From contig JANJXV010000039.1 of NCBI GenBank assembly GCA_024803745.1, forward strand, positions 10,849,001 to 10,913,000: a stretch of DNA of 64,000 nt, read 5' to 3'. Every line of letters starts with the position of its first letter. Position 1 is the stretch's first letter. The notes beneath the pieces are model-generated. The model saw only the letters and a list, made by a program, of their open reading frames with translations. It ran no database searches and was not told the origin of the DNA. Shown here in pieces: positions 31,215-42,698 of this stretch. The DNA comes from Megascapheus bottae (taxonomy: Eukaryota; Chordata; Mammalia; Rodentia; Geomyidae). A program made the position numbers and the translations under genes.

Positions 31215-32045
31215 CTTTATGTATGTGTATATAAACCTTTCAGCCATTTCCACACGAGCAACAGAGGACACAGAACTGTCTTTTGATGTGATGGCACAGG
31301 AGGAATGTTAACAGTGGCTCACCCTGCATTGCAATGTTCAACTGATGCAACTCTACCACTTGCTCAGAAGCTATTACTCTCCTGTGTGAGACCAGACACT
31401 TGCTCATGTTAGAGTCGATGCCTGGTATTCTCAGCGACAGCCATATGGGCTTTTTGGTGGCATGGAGAGTGAATGATCTAAGCATATCCAAGAAGGATCT
31501 GGACTTCTGATCTGGTGTAGAATTTACTGCCTCAGAGCTATCGCTGGACAGGTTCTGATGAACCTGGGCTGTGTGTGTTGGGTAAGGAAAGATGTCGAGT
31601 GTGTAGGAAGGAAGAAAGGCTCGTAAAGGAGGGTTCCTTGGGGCCTTAAGTCAGGGCCCCTCCCTGTAGACTGCCTCTTTACCAGGACCACTTGACACTG
31701 TATACATCCATTGGCTGGGAAGGATCCTTATCTGTGCCCAGTGAACAGGGGCTGTCAAAGAAGCAAATTCCATCTGAGGATGAGCTCCCATAATAGCCAC
31801 ACCTGGAAGATATCGACCCCTCGTATACACACAGAGAGAACCCCAACCCAGAAAACACCCAGATGCTTTACCCATCGTGCACACAGAAAGCACACAGAAT
31901 GAGAGGGAGGAAATGTGGTTAAAAAAAAAAAATCTCTGAAACCCACAGCAGAAGCCAGCACTGCTGGTAATGCTGCACTGTTCTTCCGGCACCAAGGGAG
32001 TTAGAAATGGTGAGACTCTCACCCCAAGAACAAAGGTAGGTCTGT
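31215..32045. other. unique sequence, no gene seen
   Basis: The minus-strand frame at 31240-31491 gives an ordinary-looking peptide, but it has no family resemblance and no splice context. It may be an old transposon remnant. Confidence 0.3.
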
Positions 32046-32047
32046 CA

Positions 32048-32232
32048 GTTTATCCTGCCTGTCATTCTAGCTACTCAAGAAGCTTGCAATCAGCAAGAGC
32101 GAAGTTCAAAGACAAGTCAAAAGACTCTAAGAGGTGCAAGTGGAAGTATCACCCCAGCAGTAAACTAGTAGTAGCCTTGAGTGAAAAAGTTCAGAGACAG
32201 CCTCCCAGCCCTGATTCAGCCCCCATAGGGAA
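32048..32232 (+). mobile_element. B1-Geo SINE, diverged
   Basis: Head ctgtcattctagctactcaa. The middle is shortened and the Geo end decayed. Confidence 0.65.
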
Positions 32233-32251
32233 ACCAAAAGGAAACACTGCT

Positions 32252-32548
32252 GTCAGGCCAGTAGTTCACTCTTGTATCCTAGCTACTCAGGAGCTTAAAA
32301 ATCTGAGGACTATGGTTCAATACCAGCCCAGATACACAAATCCATGAGACTCTTATCTCTAGTTAACTGCAAAAAGCTAGAAGTAAAGCTGTGGCTTGAG
32401 TGGTAGAGCAGAAGCCAGAGGTAAAAAAATGACCAAGAGCTCAGGGACCTGAGTTCAAACTCCAAGACTAACACGAAGAAGAAGAAGGAGGAGGAGGAGG
32501 AGGAGAAGGAGGAGGGGGATGGGGAGGGGATGGGGAGGGGGAGAGGGA
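32252..32548 (+). mobile_element. B1-Geo SINE with (GGA)n tail
   Basis: Full dimer (atcctagctactcaggagct; GTGGCTTGAGTGGTAGAGC). It ends in AAG/GGA and GGGGA repeats at 32474-32548. Confidence 0.9.
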
Positions 32549-32900
32549 GTATATGACCAAGTTCCATTTCCAGCCTGTTTTTCTTTTTTAACACATAGGA
32601 GGCAGAGCACTTGATTTATTGGAATAAGAAATGATGACTACTTAAAAAAATGAAAAATAATGATTTGCCTTCATGTCTATAAAGGGAAGGCAGAAGCAGA
32701 TGCCAGTATGAGACAAGCAGTTTCCAAAGAAGAGGAAAATATTTCCCAAGGAAAAATCAGCACCATAGGTAAATAGGTGAGAAAGAAAATTCAGACTGGA
32801 CATTCTGGGAACCAGCAAGAATTATGTTAGATTTTTATGCAGGAGAACACAAGGAAATGGAGGGGAATGATTAGTAAATGTCTTTTTTAAAAAAAATATT
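32549..32900. other. unique sequence, no gene seen
   Basis: A/G-rich unique DNA; no element is named. Confidence 0.35.
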
Positions 32901-32901
32901 T

Positions 32902-32904
<3 letters not shown>

Positions 32905-32940
<36 letters not shown>

Positions 32941-33138
32941 ACACATGTGTTGGTACTAGGCCTGGTTACTCTCTCTGATCATTTTTGCCACTTGAGGCAT
33001 AGCTCCACTTCTGGCTTTTCACTGCTTCACTAGAGGTAAGGGTCTCACAGACTTTCCTGCCCAGGTTGGCTTTGAACCATGATCCTCAGATCTCATCCTC
33101 CTGAGTAGATAGGATAACAGGTGTAAGCCACTGTCTTT
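32905..33138 (-). mobile_element. SINE, reverse, with (CA)n tail
   Basis: GT run 32905-32938 is the CA tail. Geo is shortened (cacttgaggcatagctccac) and the B1-like arm is intact (cctgcccaggttggctttga). Confidence 0.85.
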
Positions 33139-33189
33139 TATTTTAAAAAAACACCTTTAAAAAAAAACTAGAAAAGTGGCTGTGGATGA

Positions 33190-33525
33190 GAGCCCTTAGC
33201 CAACACCTATATTTAATAAGGACTCTGAGAGAGATCGAGGAAATTAAACACTGGTAAGCTTGACTCGAGCAGTGGGGGAGATATTGGAAACACTAATCAA
33301 GGACAAAATAGGGAAAGTTATGATTTAATTAAAGATATTCAGCATGGATTCACAAAAGGGAGATCATACGTAACAAAACTAATAGAATATTTTGAAAAAA
33401 AGTAACACAAAAAAGGGAATTGAAGAGAGAAACTAGGGGTATAATTTACTGGGACTTTAAGAAAGCGTTGATGCCCTCACTTTACAAAAGACTAATAATC
33501 TCTCCAGCAGTGAGGAAGTTGTGCA
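33190..33525 (+). mobile_element. ancient CR1/L3-type LINE reverse-transcriptase fragment
   Basis: Conceptual translation of about 33340-33400 reads QHGFTKGRSYVTKLIEYFEK in one frame. Further on, the frame at 33420-33635 has IYWDFKKA, the decayed equivalent of the (Y/L)DFSKAFD reverse-transcriptase motif. The QHGF..GRS and DF.KA pair in this spacing is typical of CR1/L2/L3 LINEs. The catalytic-region aspartate after KAF is lost and frameshifts break the frame, so it is a dead relic. Confidence 0.65.
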
Positions 33526-33679
33526 CGGTTGGGGAGGGAGGGGGATTGGGGTGGAAAATGAATGAAAAATTGTGCGAAACTTGGGACGCTCTGGTATTAC
33601 CATACAGACATCATGGGCTGGCTTCTCAAGATTAAGTGTTTTGTTTCTTTTAATTTTAATTTCTTAACTATAAGACATC

Positions 33680-33890
33680 TTTAGTTGGGTGACAGAGATG
33701 CAAGCCTGTAATAGCCAAACAACTCAGGAGGCTGAGGTCTGAGGCTCTCGGTTGGCAGTCAGATCATATAGGAAAATCCATGAGACTTTCATCTCTAAGT
33801 AACCACCAGAAAGCCAGAAGTGGGGCTGTGGCTCAAGTAGTAAAGCCCTAAGGACAAAAGCTTGGGGCATTTCTCAGGCTCTGAGACCAC
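33680..33890 (+). mobile_element. B1-Geo SINE
   Basis: Head with variant caactcaggaggctgagg. Geo GTGGCTCAAGTAGTAAAGC, with the 3' end cut after ggctctgagacc. Confidence 0.85.
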
Positions 33891-35088
33891 CACAACTCTC
33901 CTCCCATCCCCCACAAGATGACTTACTAAAATGTGATGGATCTATGACTGATTTTTCCAACATGTTGTGACCACATGTCATTAACTGCCACAGGAATAAT
34001 GAACACAACTGAAGATTGAAGAACAGACTACAGAGGAGGTAAGTTCTGTCCTCAGGACCCAGGGCACACCTCAGCACAGACATATTCACACCCTAGACAC
34101 ACACATACGCATGTACCCCGATGCTTTCCAAAGATGCACACCTGTACATCTCCAACACACCTTTGTAAACTGAACCACCAGCAAATCCAGGCCTACAGAC
34201 CCTCCCCCTTCTCCCCACCGGTGACCGAGAGCCTGCGTGCTCTTCCCAGAAACTGTTCTGCTATTGTAGGTAGAAAGAATTAATTAAAAGGTGTAGGAGA
34301 AGCCAATATTGCCCAGTAGAAAATACAGAATGGAGAAAAAAGGCTCTTTTAGATATCTCAAAAGAACTAATAAATAACACAGGAATAAAAAAAGAGACAA
34401 GCGATACACAGGGACCAGGAGACACAAAAAAAGATCTTTGTTATGACAAGTCAAACCAGACCCGAATACTTTCCCTGGGGGGGAGGATAATTATGCTGAA
34501 ATTCCCAATGGGCCTATTTCTCACACTCAGAGACAGTGACATAGATGTGACATTATTGATAGCCTGGAACAGGGGGTCAGTCCTCTAAACCCACCCTAAC
34601 CCCCAAAGTTGACTTGGGAAAAACAAGTGCATCACAGAACCTTGAAGAACTCTCCAGAACCCAGAGTCCATCCTGAGAATTTAGGATGAAATGGCTGACC
34701 AGTGGTGTCAGAAGGTGTATAGTTATGGGACAATCACCTGGCAGGTTGTCACAACCCTCTTAATAAGATACAGTCACTCCTCTTTGGATGGCCAGGCACA
34801 GAAAAATTCTGTGATTTCCAAAGTTAGGGGCACAGAAAAGACATGGATTTGGACACCAATGCTTTCATGTGTTAGCACACGTTGAACTTCATTTACCTTC
34901 TACACCACTCATTAATATTATAATGTGACTTGCACAGTATCCATATTTAAAAGGTCAGTTAGGATGAGAAGTTACAAACTGAAGGCTACATGGCCTTCTC
35001 GTTAATAAGGAGAAGGTTGTCCCAACCATCCCAGCTCCTGTGCCAAGGAGACAAGAGTGTCATTCCAAACTACATTTAAAATTATACC
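33891..35088. other. unique sequence, no gene seen
   Basis: The longest unique stretch outside the candidate enhancer blocks. It has an A-rich part (34310-34450) and a G run near 34479. No coding or RNA feature is supported. Confidence 0.4.
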
Positions 35089-35091
35089 TCT

Positions 35092-35327
35092 GTTAAGCAA
35101 AATACCACTGGCTCACATCTATTATTCCAGCTACTCAGGAGGCTGAGATCTGAGGATCTTGGTGCAAAACCAGCTTGGACAGGAAAATCCTTAAGACTTT
35201 TTTTTCCTCCAATGAACCACCACAAAGTAAGTAGACCTATGGCTGAAGTGTTAGCCAACACTAGCTTTGAACACAAAAGTTCAGAGATATCATTCAGGCC
35301 CTGAGTTCAAACCCCAGGTCTGGCACA

Positions 35328-35372
<45 letters not shown>
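35092..35372 (+). mobile_element. B1-Geo SINE with (CA)n tail
   Basis: Head cactggctcacatctattat; Geo ends gagttcaaaccccaggtctg. The CA run 35325-35372 follows at once. Confidence 0.9.
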
Positions 35373-35374
<2 letters not shown>

Positions 35375-35487
35375 TTGTATATATCACTCTAATCTCTGCC
35401 TCCCTCTTTATTTTTCATCATTTTAACTCCAGAGATGCATTTGGCTTAAATAGTTACGAATTCATATTCAGAGAGTATAAAATAAAA

Positions 35488-35698
35488 GGGACATTTTGCT
35501 TTGCATTTTAGCTTTGTCTAGTCAAGGCTGGGTGCTCTGCCCTTTGAACCACCTCTCTACTTTGGGCTTTTTGCTGGCTCATTGCAGATAAGAATTGCAC
35601 TAACTTTCCTGCCCAGGCAGACTTTGAACTACTATCCTCAGATCTCAACCGCCTGAATGGCTGGGATTATAGGAATAAGCCAGCAGTAGCTGGCTATC
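35488..35698 (-). mobile_element. SINE, reverse
   Basis: Reverse Geo (ctttgaaccacctctctac) and complete B1-like arm ending agccagcagtagctggc. Confidence 0.85.
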
Positions 35699-35699
35699 T

Positions 35700-36390
35700 T
35701 GTCTTTTACAGCAAGCAAAAATCTAATCACTGCCTTACATAACATATAGTGAAAACTAACCCCCCTTTCCATATCATGCCTTGCTCTGCTATTGTTAAGC
35801 TTTTCCCAGCATCCCAGGCCCAACATGAACCCAAGGGTTGGCAAGGGAAAGCAAAGAGTTAAAAAAGTACCAGTCAGGGATATTTCTTGAAATCAGTCTT
35901 TGAGAATCATCTGTCAGTCAGACAGAAAGTAATGACAACATGTGAAATGAAGAAATCTATGTAAATTAAACACAACCATGGTATATAAAAACAAGTTTAG
36001 GACAACTTGATTGTTAAATAATTACACATACGGAGGTGAATTTTCAATAAGCTCTGCCTGGTTGGAATATGGTTTCATAGAACTTACTTCCAAATCTTTC
36101 CAGGGTTATGTTTAAGTCCTGGACTATCTTTCTCATTTTCACCTTGAGTTAACTTAGGCGATAAGAAAGAGCCAGCCTCCAGCCAGTGCAGAAAGTTCTG
36201 TGATATTCTAGGCATATCAGCATCCAAGGCTGATGGGAAGACACAGCAACAGCTAAAAGGTTTAGATCTCCCATCTCAGAAAGAGAAGGAGGTTCTGGTA
36301 ACAGATGCCCAACTCATGACAGATAACCTGTGTTCACAAACACCAAAATGTAATCATATCGGTCATTATAAATACCCTAAACCTGTTTTG
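35700..36390. other. unique sequence, no gene seen
   Basis: The AT-rich 35930-36110 part (aaataattacacatacggag) could be conserved. The rest is nondescript. Confidence 0.35.
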
Positions 36391-36392
36391 TT

Positions 36393-36605
36393 GTTGCTTA
36401 TGGTGCCTGTGTTGGGGCTTGAACCTAGAGCCAGAGCATCCCTAACCTGTGATGCTCAAGACTGGTGCCACAGCACCACTTCCAGGCTTTTTGTTGGTTC
36501 ATTGGAGATAAAAGTCTTATGGGCTTTCCTGCCCAGGCAGGATTAGAACTAAGATCCTCAGATCTCAGCCACCTGAGTAGCTAGGATGACAGGGGTGGCC
36601 TGGTT
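36393..36605 (-). mobile_element. B1-Geo SINE, reverse
   Basis: Reverse Geo from gtgttggggcttgaacctag. The B1-like arm runs to ggatgacaggggtggcctgg. Confidence 0.9.
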
Positions 36606-37120
36606 TTAAGAAGTAGCTATTGCGTTCTGTTGCATTTCAGAGCAAAGCCGGCCTTTGGGTCGCCACCTCAGTCCACTGGGGATGAGGGGCAAGCAGCCAA
36701 GTGTCTCTCCTTCCTTACTAGGATTGAACCTATGGCTGGACTTGGAAGCTTTCTGTGGGGACCTGTGAAGATGGAAGGTTCCTTCTGGAACTTCTGCCCT
36801 CTGTCCTGGTAGGAAACCATGGTTCTCACATTGAGTCCAATGTCTCTGAACTATCATCTACGACTTTGGTTCTTGCGCCAAGCCTTCTGGAATATTCCTT
36901 CCTCTGGTATCTCAGTAAACTTCCAGCTCCGAGGCCTCTTGTAAAGCCTATTCTGGGATATTCCTTCTCCCTGGCTCTGACTTTCCACCAGGGAGGCCAT
37001 AGACTATTCTAATCAACGCAGAGGCCAAGGGAACAAGCTGTAACTCCACAAGGGAAGACTGAAGACAAGACCTTCCTACACAACTCCATGATTGAAATGG
37101 ACTCCAAGCGCCCTCTAAAT
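36606..37120. other. unique sequence, possible unknown repeat
   Basis: ATATTCCTTC recurs (about 36891 and 36958) in similar contexts, hinting at an internal duplication or an LTR I cannot name. A weak CTCF-like string lies at 37108-37121 (11 of 14, minus strand). Confidence 0.3.
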
Positions 37121-37215
37121 GTACTTTGAAAAAAAAATAAGAAAAAAGAAAAATAAATAAATAATAATCAATATACAGAAAAATTAAAAAAAATTTACAA
37201 TATACAATTTGTAAA
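37121..37215 (+). repeat. A-rich low-complexity sequence
   Basis: AAATAAATAAATAATAATC-type DNA of about 95 bp. It may be the tail of an unrecognised retroposon just upstream. Confidence 0.7.
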
Positions 37216-37587
37216 ATTAAGGAGCTGAAGATTACTTAGGAGAAGATTTGCAATGCAAACGAACTTTCTGATTTATCGAGTCACCACGGGGTTTCTCCCA
37301 GGAGTCAATCTAAAATGGGATTTCAGCTCACACGGCGCATCTAAAATAAGACCAGGTAGCCAAAATTCAATACACAGCCCACACCCGAAGCAGCTCCAGC
37401 CATACAGCCTCCTACAAAAAGAAAGATTCTCCAGGAACATTATTTCATTAAACATTTTTTTTTTCAATTTTTTTTTTTCCCAAGAGTCTATGACTATTAT
37501 CTGCCTACCTTCCTTTGGTCTGTGATGCTAGCTTTTGGTAATTCTGCTTTGTTTTCTCTTTGTGCATCCTGCCCTGAAAAGATTTCT

Positions 37588-37820
37588 TGGAATCGAGTGT
37601 GAGTGGCTCATGTTTGTAACTCTAGCTACTCAGGAGGTTGAAATCTGAGGATCGTGGTTCAAAACCAGCGGGGCAGGAAAATTGATGAGACTCTTACTGC
37701 AGCTAAACCACCCAAAAAGCTGGAAGAACAGCCATGGCTCTAGGGATAGAGTGCTAAACGAGAGCTCAAATCACTGAGACTATGTCTCAGTACCATAATA
37801 TACCAACACACACACACACA

Positions 37821-37853
<33 letters not shown>

Positions 37854-37876
37854 GCATGCGCACGCGCGTACGCACT
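37588..37876 (+). mobile_element. B1-Geo SINE with alternating CA/CG tail
   Basis: Full-length SINE to about 37800 with a decayed B box. The tail is CA repeats (37805-37853) that pass into CG/CA alternation ending at 37875. The 37216-37585 interval before it is unique without features. Confidence 0.85.
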
Positions 37877-38029
37877 TCAAAACACTTCTGGAGACTTCCC
37901 ACTTTGCTGAGGGCACAAAGTTCTTATGACCTTTGGTGGTATTAGATTTTAGCCAAAGGAATTAAGCTGAGATTTTGATAGTAGTAACTTGCCATCTGAG
38001 GCATAAATTCAGGTTTAAAATTTCCCTAA

Positions 38030-38250
38030 GATGCCAGAAGCTGGTGACTCATGCTTCTCATCCTAGCTACTCAGGAGCCTGACATCTGAGAACAGTGGTT
38101 CAAAGCCCTTCCTGCAGGAATGTCCATGAGACACAACCCTACAAAGGCAAAAGTGGAGCTGTGGCTCAGGTGGTAGAGCACTAGCCTTAGGCAAAAAGAA
38201 GCTCAGGGGCAAGGTCTAGGTCCTGAGTTCAAGCCCCAAGACTGGCACCA
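38030..38250 (+). mobile_element. B1-Geo SINE, full length
   Basis: Near-consensus Geo (GTGGCTCAGGTGGTAGAGC, gagttcaagccccaagactg). Its tail opens with AATAATAATAA and becomes the triplet tract that follows. Confidence 0.95.
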
Positions 38251-38416
38251 AATAATAATAATAAGAAGAAGAAGAAGGAGGAGGAGGAGGAGGAGGAGGA
38301 GGAGGAGGAGGAGGAGGAGGAGAAGAAGAAGAAGAAGAAGAAGAAGAAGAAGAAGAAGAAGAAGAAGAAGAAGAAGAAGAAGGAGAAGAGAAAGAAGCAA
38401 CAGCAGCAGCAGCAGC
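38251..38416 (+). repeat. (AAT)n-(GAG)15-(GAA)20 triplet tract
   Basis: Pure triplet sub-blocks in order: AAT, AAG, GAG (about 38278-38322), GAA (about 38322-38380), ending in a short CAG run. The tract is anchored at the SINE tail. Leu- and Phe-rich minus frames are artefacts. Confidence 0.95.
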
Positions 38417-38622
38417 TCAGGAACATTTCTGGTATTCTGCTTAGGGGAAATACTCTAAAGTATATGGTGAAAGGAGGGCCAAAAAAGCTACATTTGTGCT
38501 TATACACTTTCTCTATGATAATTAGATAAATATAAACCATATAAATATCCAAAACCAGGGGGAAGAAGTATATTATACCAGATAGAATACTTCAGTATAA
38601 CTACAGATGTATATGCATAAAA

Positions 38623-38798
38623 ATAGCCAGGCCCTGGTAGCTCATGCGTGTAATCCGAGCTAATCAGGAGACTGAGTTCTAAAGAGCAGGATGTGAAGCC
38701 AACCTGGTCCGGAAAGTCTGTGAGACACTTATCTCTATCAACTTTAAGGGACCAGTGGCCAGATTCTGAGTTCAAGCCTCAGTATTCACAGATACACA

Positions 38799-38846
<48 letters not shown>
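38623..38846 (+). mobile_element. B1-Geo SINE, internally deleted, with (CA)n tail
   Basis: The left arm (caggccctggtagctcatgc) jumps to the Geo end (gattctgagttcaagcctca). The (CA) run at 38798-38846 follows. Confidence 0.85.
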
Positions 38847-38848
<2 letters not shown>

Positions 38849-39560
38849 TCTAAGACTACAATTTCAGATACAAGAAGTTAGACAGTTTGAAAACACCTAG
38901 AGAAAGAATAGGTCAATGGGAAATCATTTATTTACTGAGTGCCCCAAGGACTCCTGGGAACACATCTTCAAATCTCAGAACATCAGGATGTACAAAGCTG
39001 TGTCTTGTGCTATTCTGACCCACTGCAATTTTACCTTGACCTCAAAGGCCTCCTACCTAGGAGAGCTGTACAGTGCCAGGTGTTTAAAGCTGGAAATCAT
39101 CATGGCAGGTACAAGAAACAAGGTAAAATAGAGACTTCTGGGTCAGAGTCTAGTCATTAGGCAGGACCAGCTATACTGGTCTTGGGTTCTGGCTTTTAAT
39201 CAAGTCTGACTAGAATGTTCTCTTAGGGATTTGAAGTGGTGTCTTCATAGGAGCCCTGGAGCTGTCTTGGATTGTCTGGTACAATTGTATCATTCAAAAA
39301 AGGAGACCTCTGGACTACCTCTGCATGGTCCATCAGGAAGCCATGTGCAATTTCCATGTCACAACTCTGGTAGAGGAAGGAAATGACAGCGTGAGATAGT
39401 CATTCGTTTCATGGATGTTACATTGACCTTACATAAAATCCTTAGAAAACCTGGCTTCCTCACCATTCTGTGTGTGCGTGTATGACACATATATCTATAT
39501 AAGTGCATATTTATAAGTGTGTATGTGTGTTTTTCAAATGAACGAGTTAATAAGCAACTA
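38847..39560. other. unique sequence, no gene seen
   Basis: No repeat or exon is identified. TGTGTG/TATA-rich near 39470-39530. Confidence 0.35.
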
Positions 39561-39561
39561 A

Positions 39562-39772
39562 CAATATTTTGGGGATGCTTACTCTGAGCCTTAAACTCGG
39601 CCCCCGGGTGCTCTCCCACTTGTCCCACACTTCCACTCCAGGCTTTTTGTTGATGGGCTGGTTATAAAGAGTCTCATGGGATTTCCTACCTGAGCTGACA
39701 TTGAACTGCAATCCACAGACACCAGTCTCTTGAGGAGCCAGGAGAGCAGGTGTAAGCCACCAGCACTCAGTG
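39562..39772 (-). mobile_element. B1-Geo SINE, reverse
   Basis: Reverse Geo (gagccttaaactcggccccc) with A-box change. The B1-like arm ends gtgtaagccaccagcactca. Confidence 0.85.
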
Positions 39773-40140
39773 CAATCAATCAATGTACCCTTCAGGCAAT
39801 ACAAATATAAGTAGAAAAATATGAGCTTAAAACTATAAGCACAACATGAATGCACTCTACTTTTACCAAGACTCCAAAAGGAGAAAAATAGGGCTGAGAC
39901 GTTAGGAAAAGAGATATAGGTCTGGAATTTAAGACTTTCATCATCATCATCAGGTGTAGTCGAGTGTTAAAATATGTTCCTGGGTCTCCTTAGGTGCAAG
40001 TTTATAAGGCTGACTGTAAAATAGAGTAAGTGCTTTCTTTATCGAAATTGAGACACAAAATTGGCAAAGAAGTTTCTACATCCCTGGACCAGAATACAAG
40101 ATGAGGCTGTTGGAGGTGGGAATTGTATTTGTGGGGACAA
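39773..40140. other. unique sequence, no gene seen
   Basis: AT-rich with a short (ATC)n at about 39939-39951. No product is seen. Confidence 0.35.
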
Positions 40141-40142
40141 AG

Positions 40143-40368
40143 ATGGCTGGAGGGGTTCCTGGGGCTTGAACTCAGGCCCTGGGCATTGTCCCTTAGCTTT
40201 TTAGCTCCAGGCTGGCAATCTACCACTTGAGCCACAGCACCACTTGCAGCTTTTTGCTGGTTCTTTGGAGATAAGCTTCTCATAGACTTTCCTTCCCAGG
40301 TTTATTTGAACCCTGTTCCTCCTAGATTAGATGACAGGCATAAGCTACTCATGCCTGGGTACCTGTTT
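40143..40368 (-). mobile_element. B1-Geo SINE, reverse
   Basis: Near-consensus Geo (ggggcttgaactcaggccct). The B1-like arm has lost part of its core. Confidence 0.9.
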
Positions 40369-41565
40369 TCCTTTCTAAACATAAAGATGGTAGTGCCATG
40401 GAACTCATGACGGGAAGAAAGGAGGTAATACTTTGCTTAAAGAACATAGGGCATTCTGATCTTTTACCAAGCAATCCATGAAAAAAAGTACCCAGTGATG
40501 GAGGAACAGTGGTGGATGGAGACAGCCAAGTCTCTCTGGCTACTCACCATGGAGTAATACTGAGCAGTATTCTCATCCCATCTTTCCTGTCTGTGCAGCC
40601 CAGAGGGTCTCATTTTCATTATCACTGAGATCCTGGTATCCAGGCTCACCGGATAAGAAGAGTTACCCTCTTGTGGGTGGCCCCCCACTTTTAATGGCTG
40701 ACCCACCATTTTGAAATATTGACCCTACCCTGTATCCTTCACCCTGGATGAAGAGATGCACTTCTCCTGGGCTTCTCCTTGATATCACTCCCTCAGAGAA
40801 CCTTCTAGAAAACATTGCAGCCCTGGATATGTTGCACAACACTCTAGGGCCCACAGAAGGGGTGGCACATTACCTGGCAGATCCAAGGGCTTGCCATCAC
40901 CAGCCAAGAAGTACCACATGGCAGGGAGTTTGGGTTTCCAGCAGGCAGAAGAGGAGGTAAGCTTGCTCACTGTGTCCTGCTGTGTTTGCAGAACTCATCC
41001 AAGAGGCAGCGTATGGATCTGTGCGTGGATCTGCTGCCACGTAATGAAATGGGAACGAGAGGCAGTCCCGAATTCCTCTTTTGCACAAGCCACCAACAAA
41101 TACAATCCACAAAGACAGCAGCTGCTCCTCCAATCTGCCCTGCATTTGTCAAGTTCAACTCTCTCTCTCTCTCTGGGGACCAAAGACCACCCTTCCCCCC
41201 CAGCCCCTTCTCCCCCAAGCCACACCCCAGATTTCTCATTACCTTTAGAGAACCACCCACACATCCTCTCCCCTACCCCTCTGGCATCCTCTGAGCCTCA
41301 GCAGAGGGCCTGGATTACCCAGCATCACTTGGGGTGGACTAGAAGAGCATCTCCTAAGAAAGACAGCTCCAGGCACACAGGCAGGGAGCCATCTTGGAGA
41401 ACAATTGTATCAGTGCCCAGTTCTGCAAACTGCCCTCTCTTTCCTGAAGATGATCACAAACACAAAGCCACAGACAATAATAGCAACACCATCCAAATAC
41501 ACGATAAGGTCCAAAAAAACAAAACAACAACAAAAAAAGAGCAGAATCTGGATCTAGATTGTCAC
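40369..41565. other. unique sequence holding the longest frame, judged non-coding
   Basis: A plus-strand frame of 289 codons starts at 40891 and ends at 41760. Its peptide has no domain, is compositionally patchy and runs into a poly(T)/CTTT patch at 41570-41600. Several other frames overlap it on both strands. A plausible acceptor (gtcctgctgtgtttgcag) lies at 40974-40991, but only about 35 bp after a donor-like gaggaggtaagc. Confidence 0.4.
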
Positions 41566-41796
41566 CTTTTTTTTTTTCTTTCTTTCTTTCTTTTTCCAGA
41601 TACCTGTTTGTCATGGCTGAGAGGCTGTGCCAGTGCAGAGCAATCTCCAATACATGCCATATGCCTGATTCTTTATTTAGCGTTGTTTGGGGTGGGAATT
41701 CTTCAGAGAGAATGGAAGGTCCCTGAATATTTTGGCAAGCCAGACAAGGACACCAGATGAAATGTGTGCAGAGATGGTGTCCCTGAATGTGCCTGT

Positions 41797-41798
<2 letters not shown>

Positions 41799-41844
<46 letters not shown>

Positions 41845-41956
41845 GGACACACATGCACAGATTTTTCTCCCATCCGTTGCTCTCTCTATGTATAGTAACC
41901 AAATGAAATTTAAGCCCAGTGCTATGGGAAACACAGAGCAGATGCACACTGACTTG

Positions 41957-42001
<45 letters not shown>
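41799..42001. repeat. (CA)22 and (GT)21 as inverted arms
   Basis: CA run 41799-41842 and GT run 41960-42001 lie on the same strand about 117 bp apart, so they are self-complementary. The DNA between is unique. Confidence 0.95.
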
Positions 42002-42003
<2 letters not shown>

Positions 42004-42179
42004 TCAATGTATGCAACTGAGAGTTTGGCCAAAAGTTTCATCAAATACCTAGGTATTCAGGTTCACAGAGAGAAGAGGATCTACCCCTCCTTGCACTTGG
42101 CTCAGATGCTGTAGGTGGGAGGCTGTTGGAGAAACAAGCTTTCATGAAACTAAATCCCCAAGTTAAAAAGTTTGTCCAG

Positions 42180-42288
42180 GGAAGTGGAGTTCTGGCTCAA
42201 GTGACACAACACCAGCCTTGAGTTTCAAAAGCGAAGTGATAGCACCCAGGCCATGAGTTTAAACTTCACTACCAGCACAAAAGATAGA
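42180..42288 (+). mobile_element. Geo monomer
   Basis: GGAGTTCTGGCTCAAGTGAC to gagtttaaacttcactacc. No left arm. Confidence 0.8.
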
Positions 42289-42625
42289 CACAAATGTGTT
42301 CATTCATTAATTCTGTTCAATCTCTGGGTAGATTGTCCTGACACACAGTGGAGGTAGGCCTTTCTTGGATCCCAGTTCCATTGATGGGTGTGGATGTGAC
42401 ATTTCCCAAAAGTGGGTGCCTAGAACCACAGCAGACAAACCAAACCTGGCCACGAGTCGATGGTGTGTGAATAACTCTAGAGTTAGGATTGCTTAGGATG
42501 GTGGCCTGGGTTCAACTTGACTGTATTAGACCTGGCATGTGGGAGACAGTTCTCAACAAATCCCTTAATGACACCAGTCAACGATGGTAACTATTGCCTA
42601 AACCCTAGGAAAATGCCTTCTAATT

Positions 42626-42628
<3 letters not shown>
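42289..42628. other. unique sequence, no gene seen
   Basis: Nothing recognisable. The frame opening at 42517 owes most of its length to the CT tract that follows. Confidence 0.35.

Positions 42629-42698
<70 letters not shown>

Noticed and set aside
37108..37121. CTCF-like string GCGCCCTCTAAATG
   Set aside because: Only about 11 of 14 positions fit on the minus strand and the 5' part of the core is wrong.
40440..40640. Possible L1 3' sequence (caccatggagtaatactgag)
   Set aside because: Only one short string fits; surrounding order does not.
40891..41760. 289-codon open frame, the longest in the window
   Set aside because: No domain, patchy composition, overlaps other long frames on both strands and runs through a poly(T)/CTTT patch. 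No promoter or splice pattern supports it.
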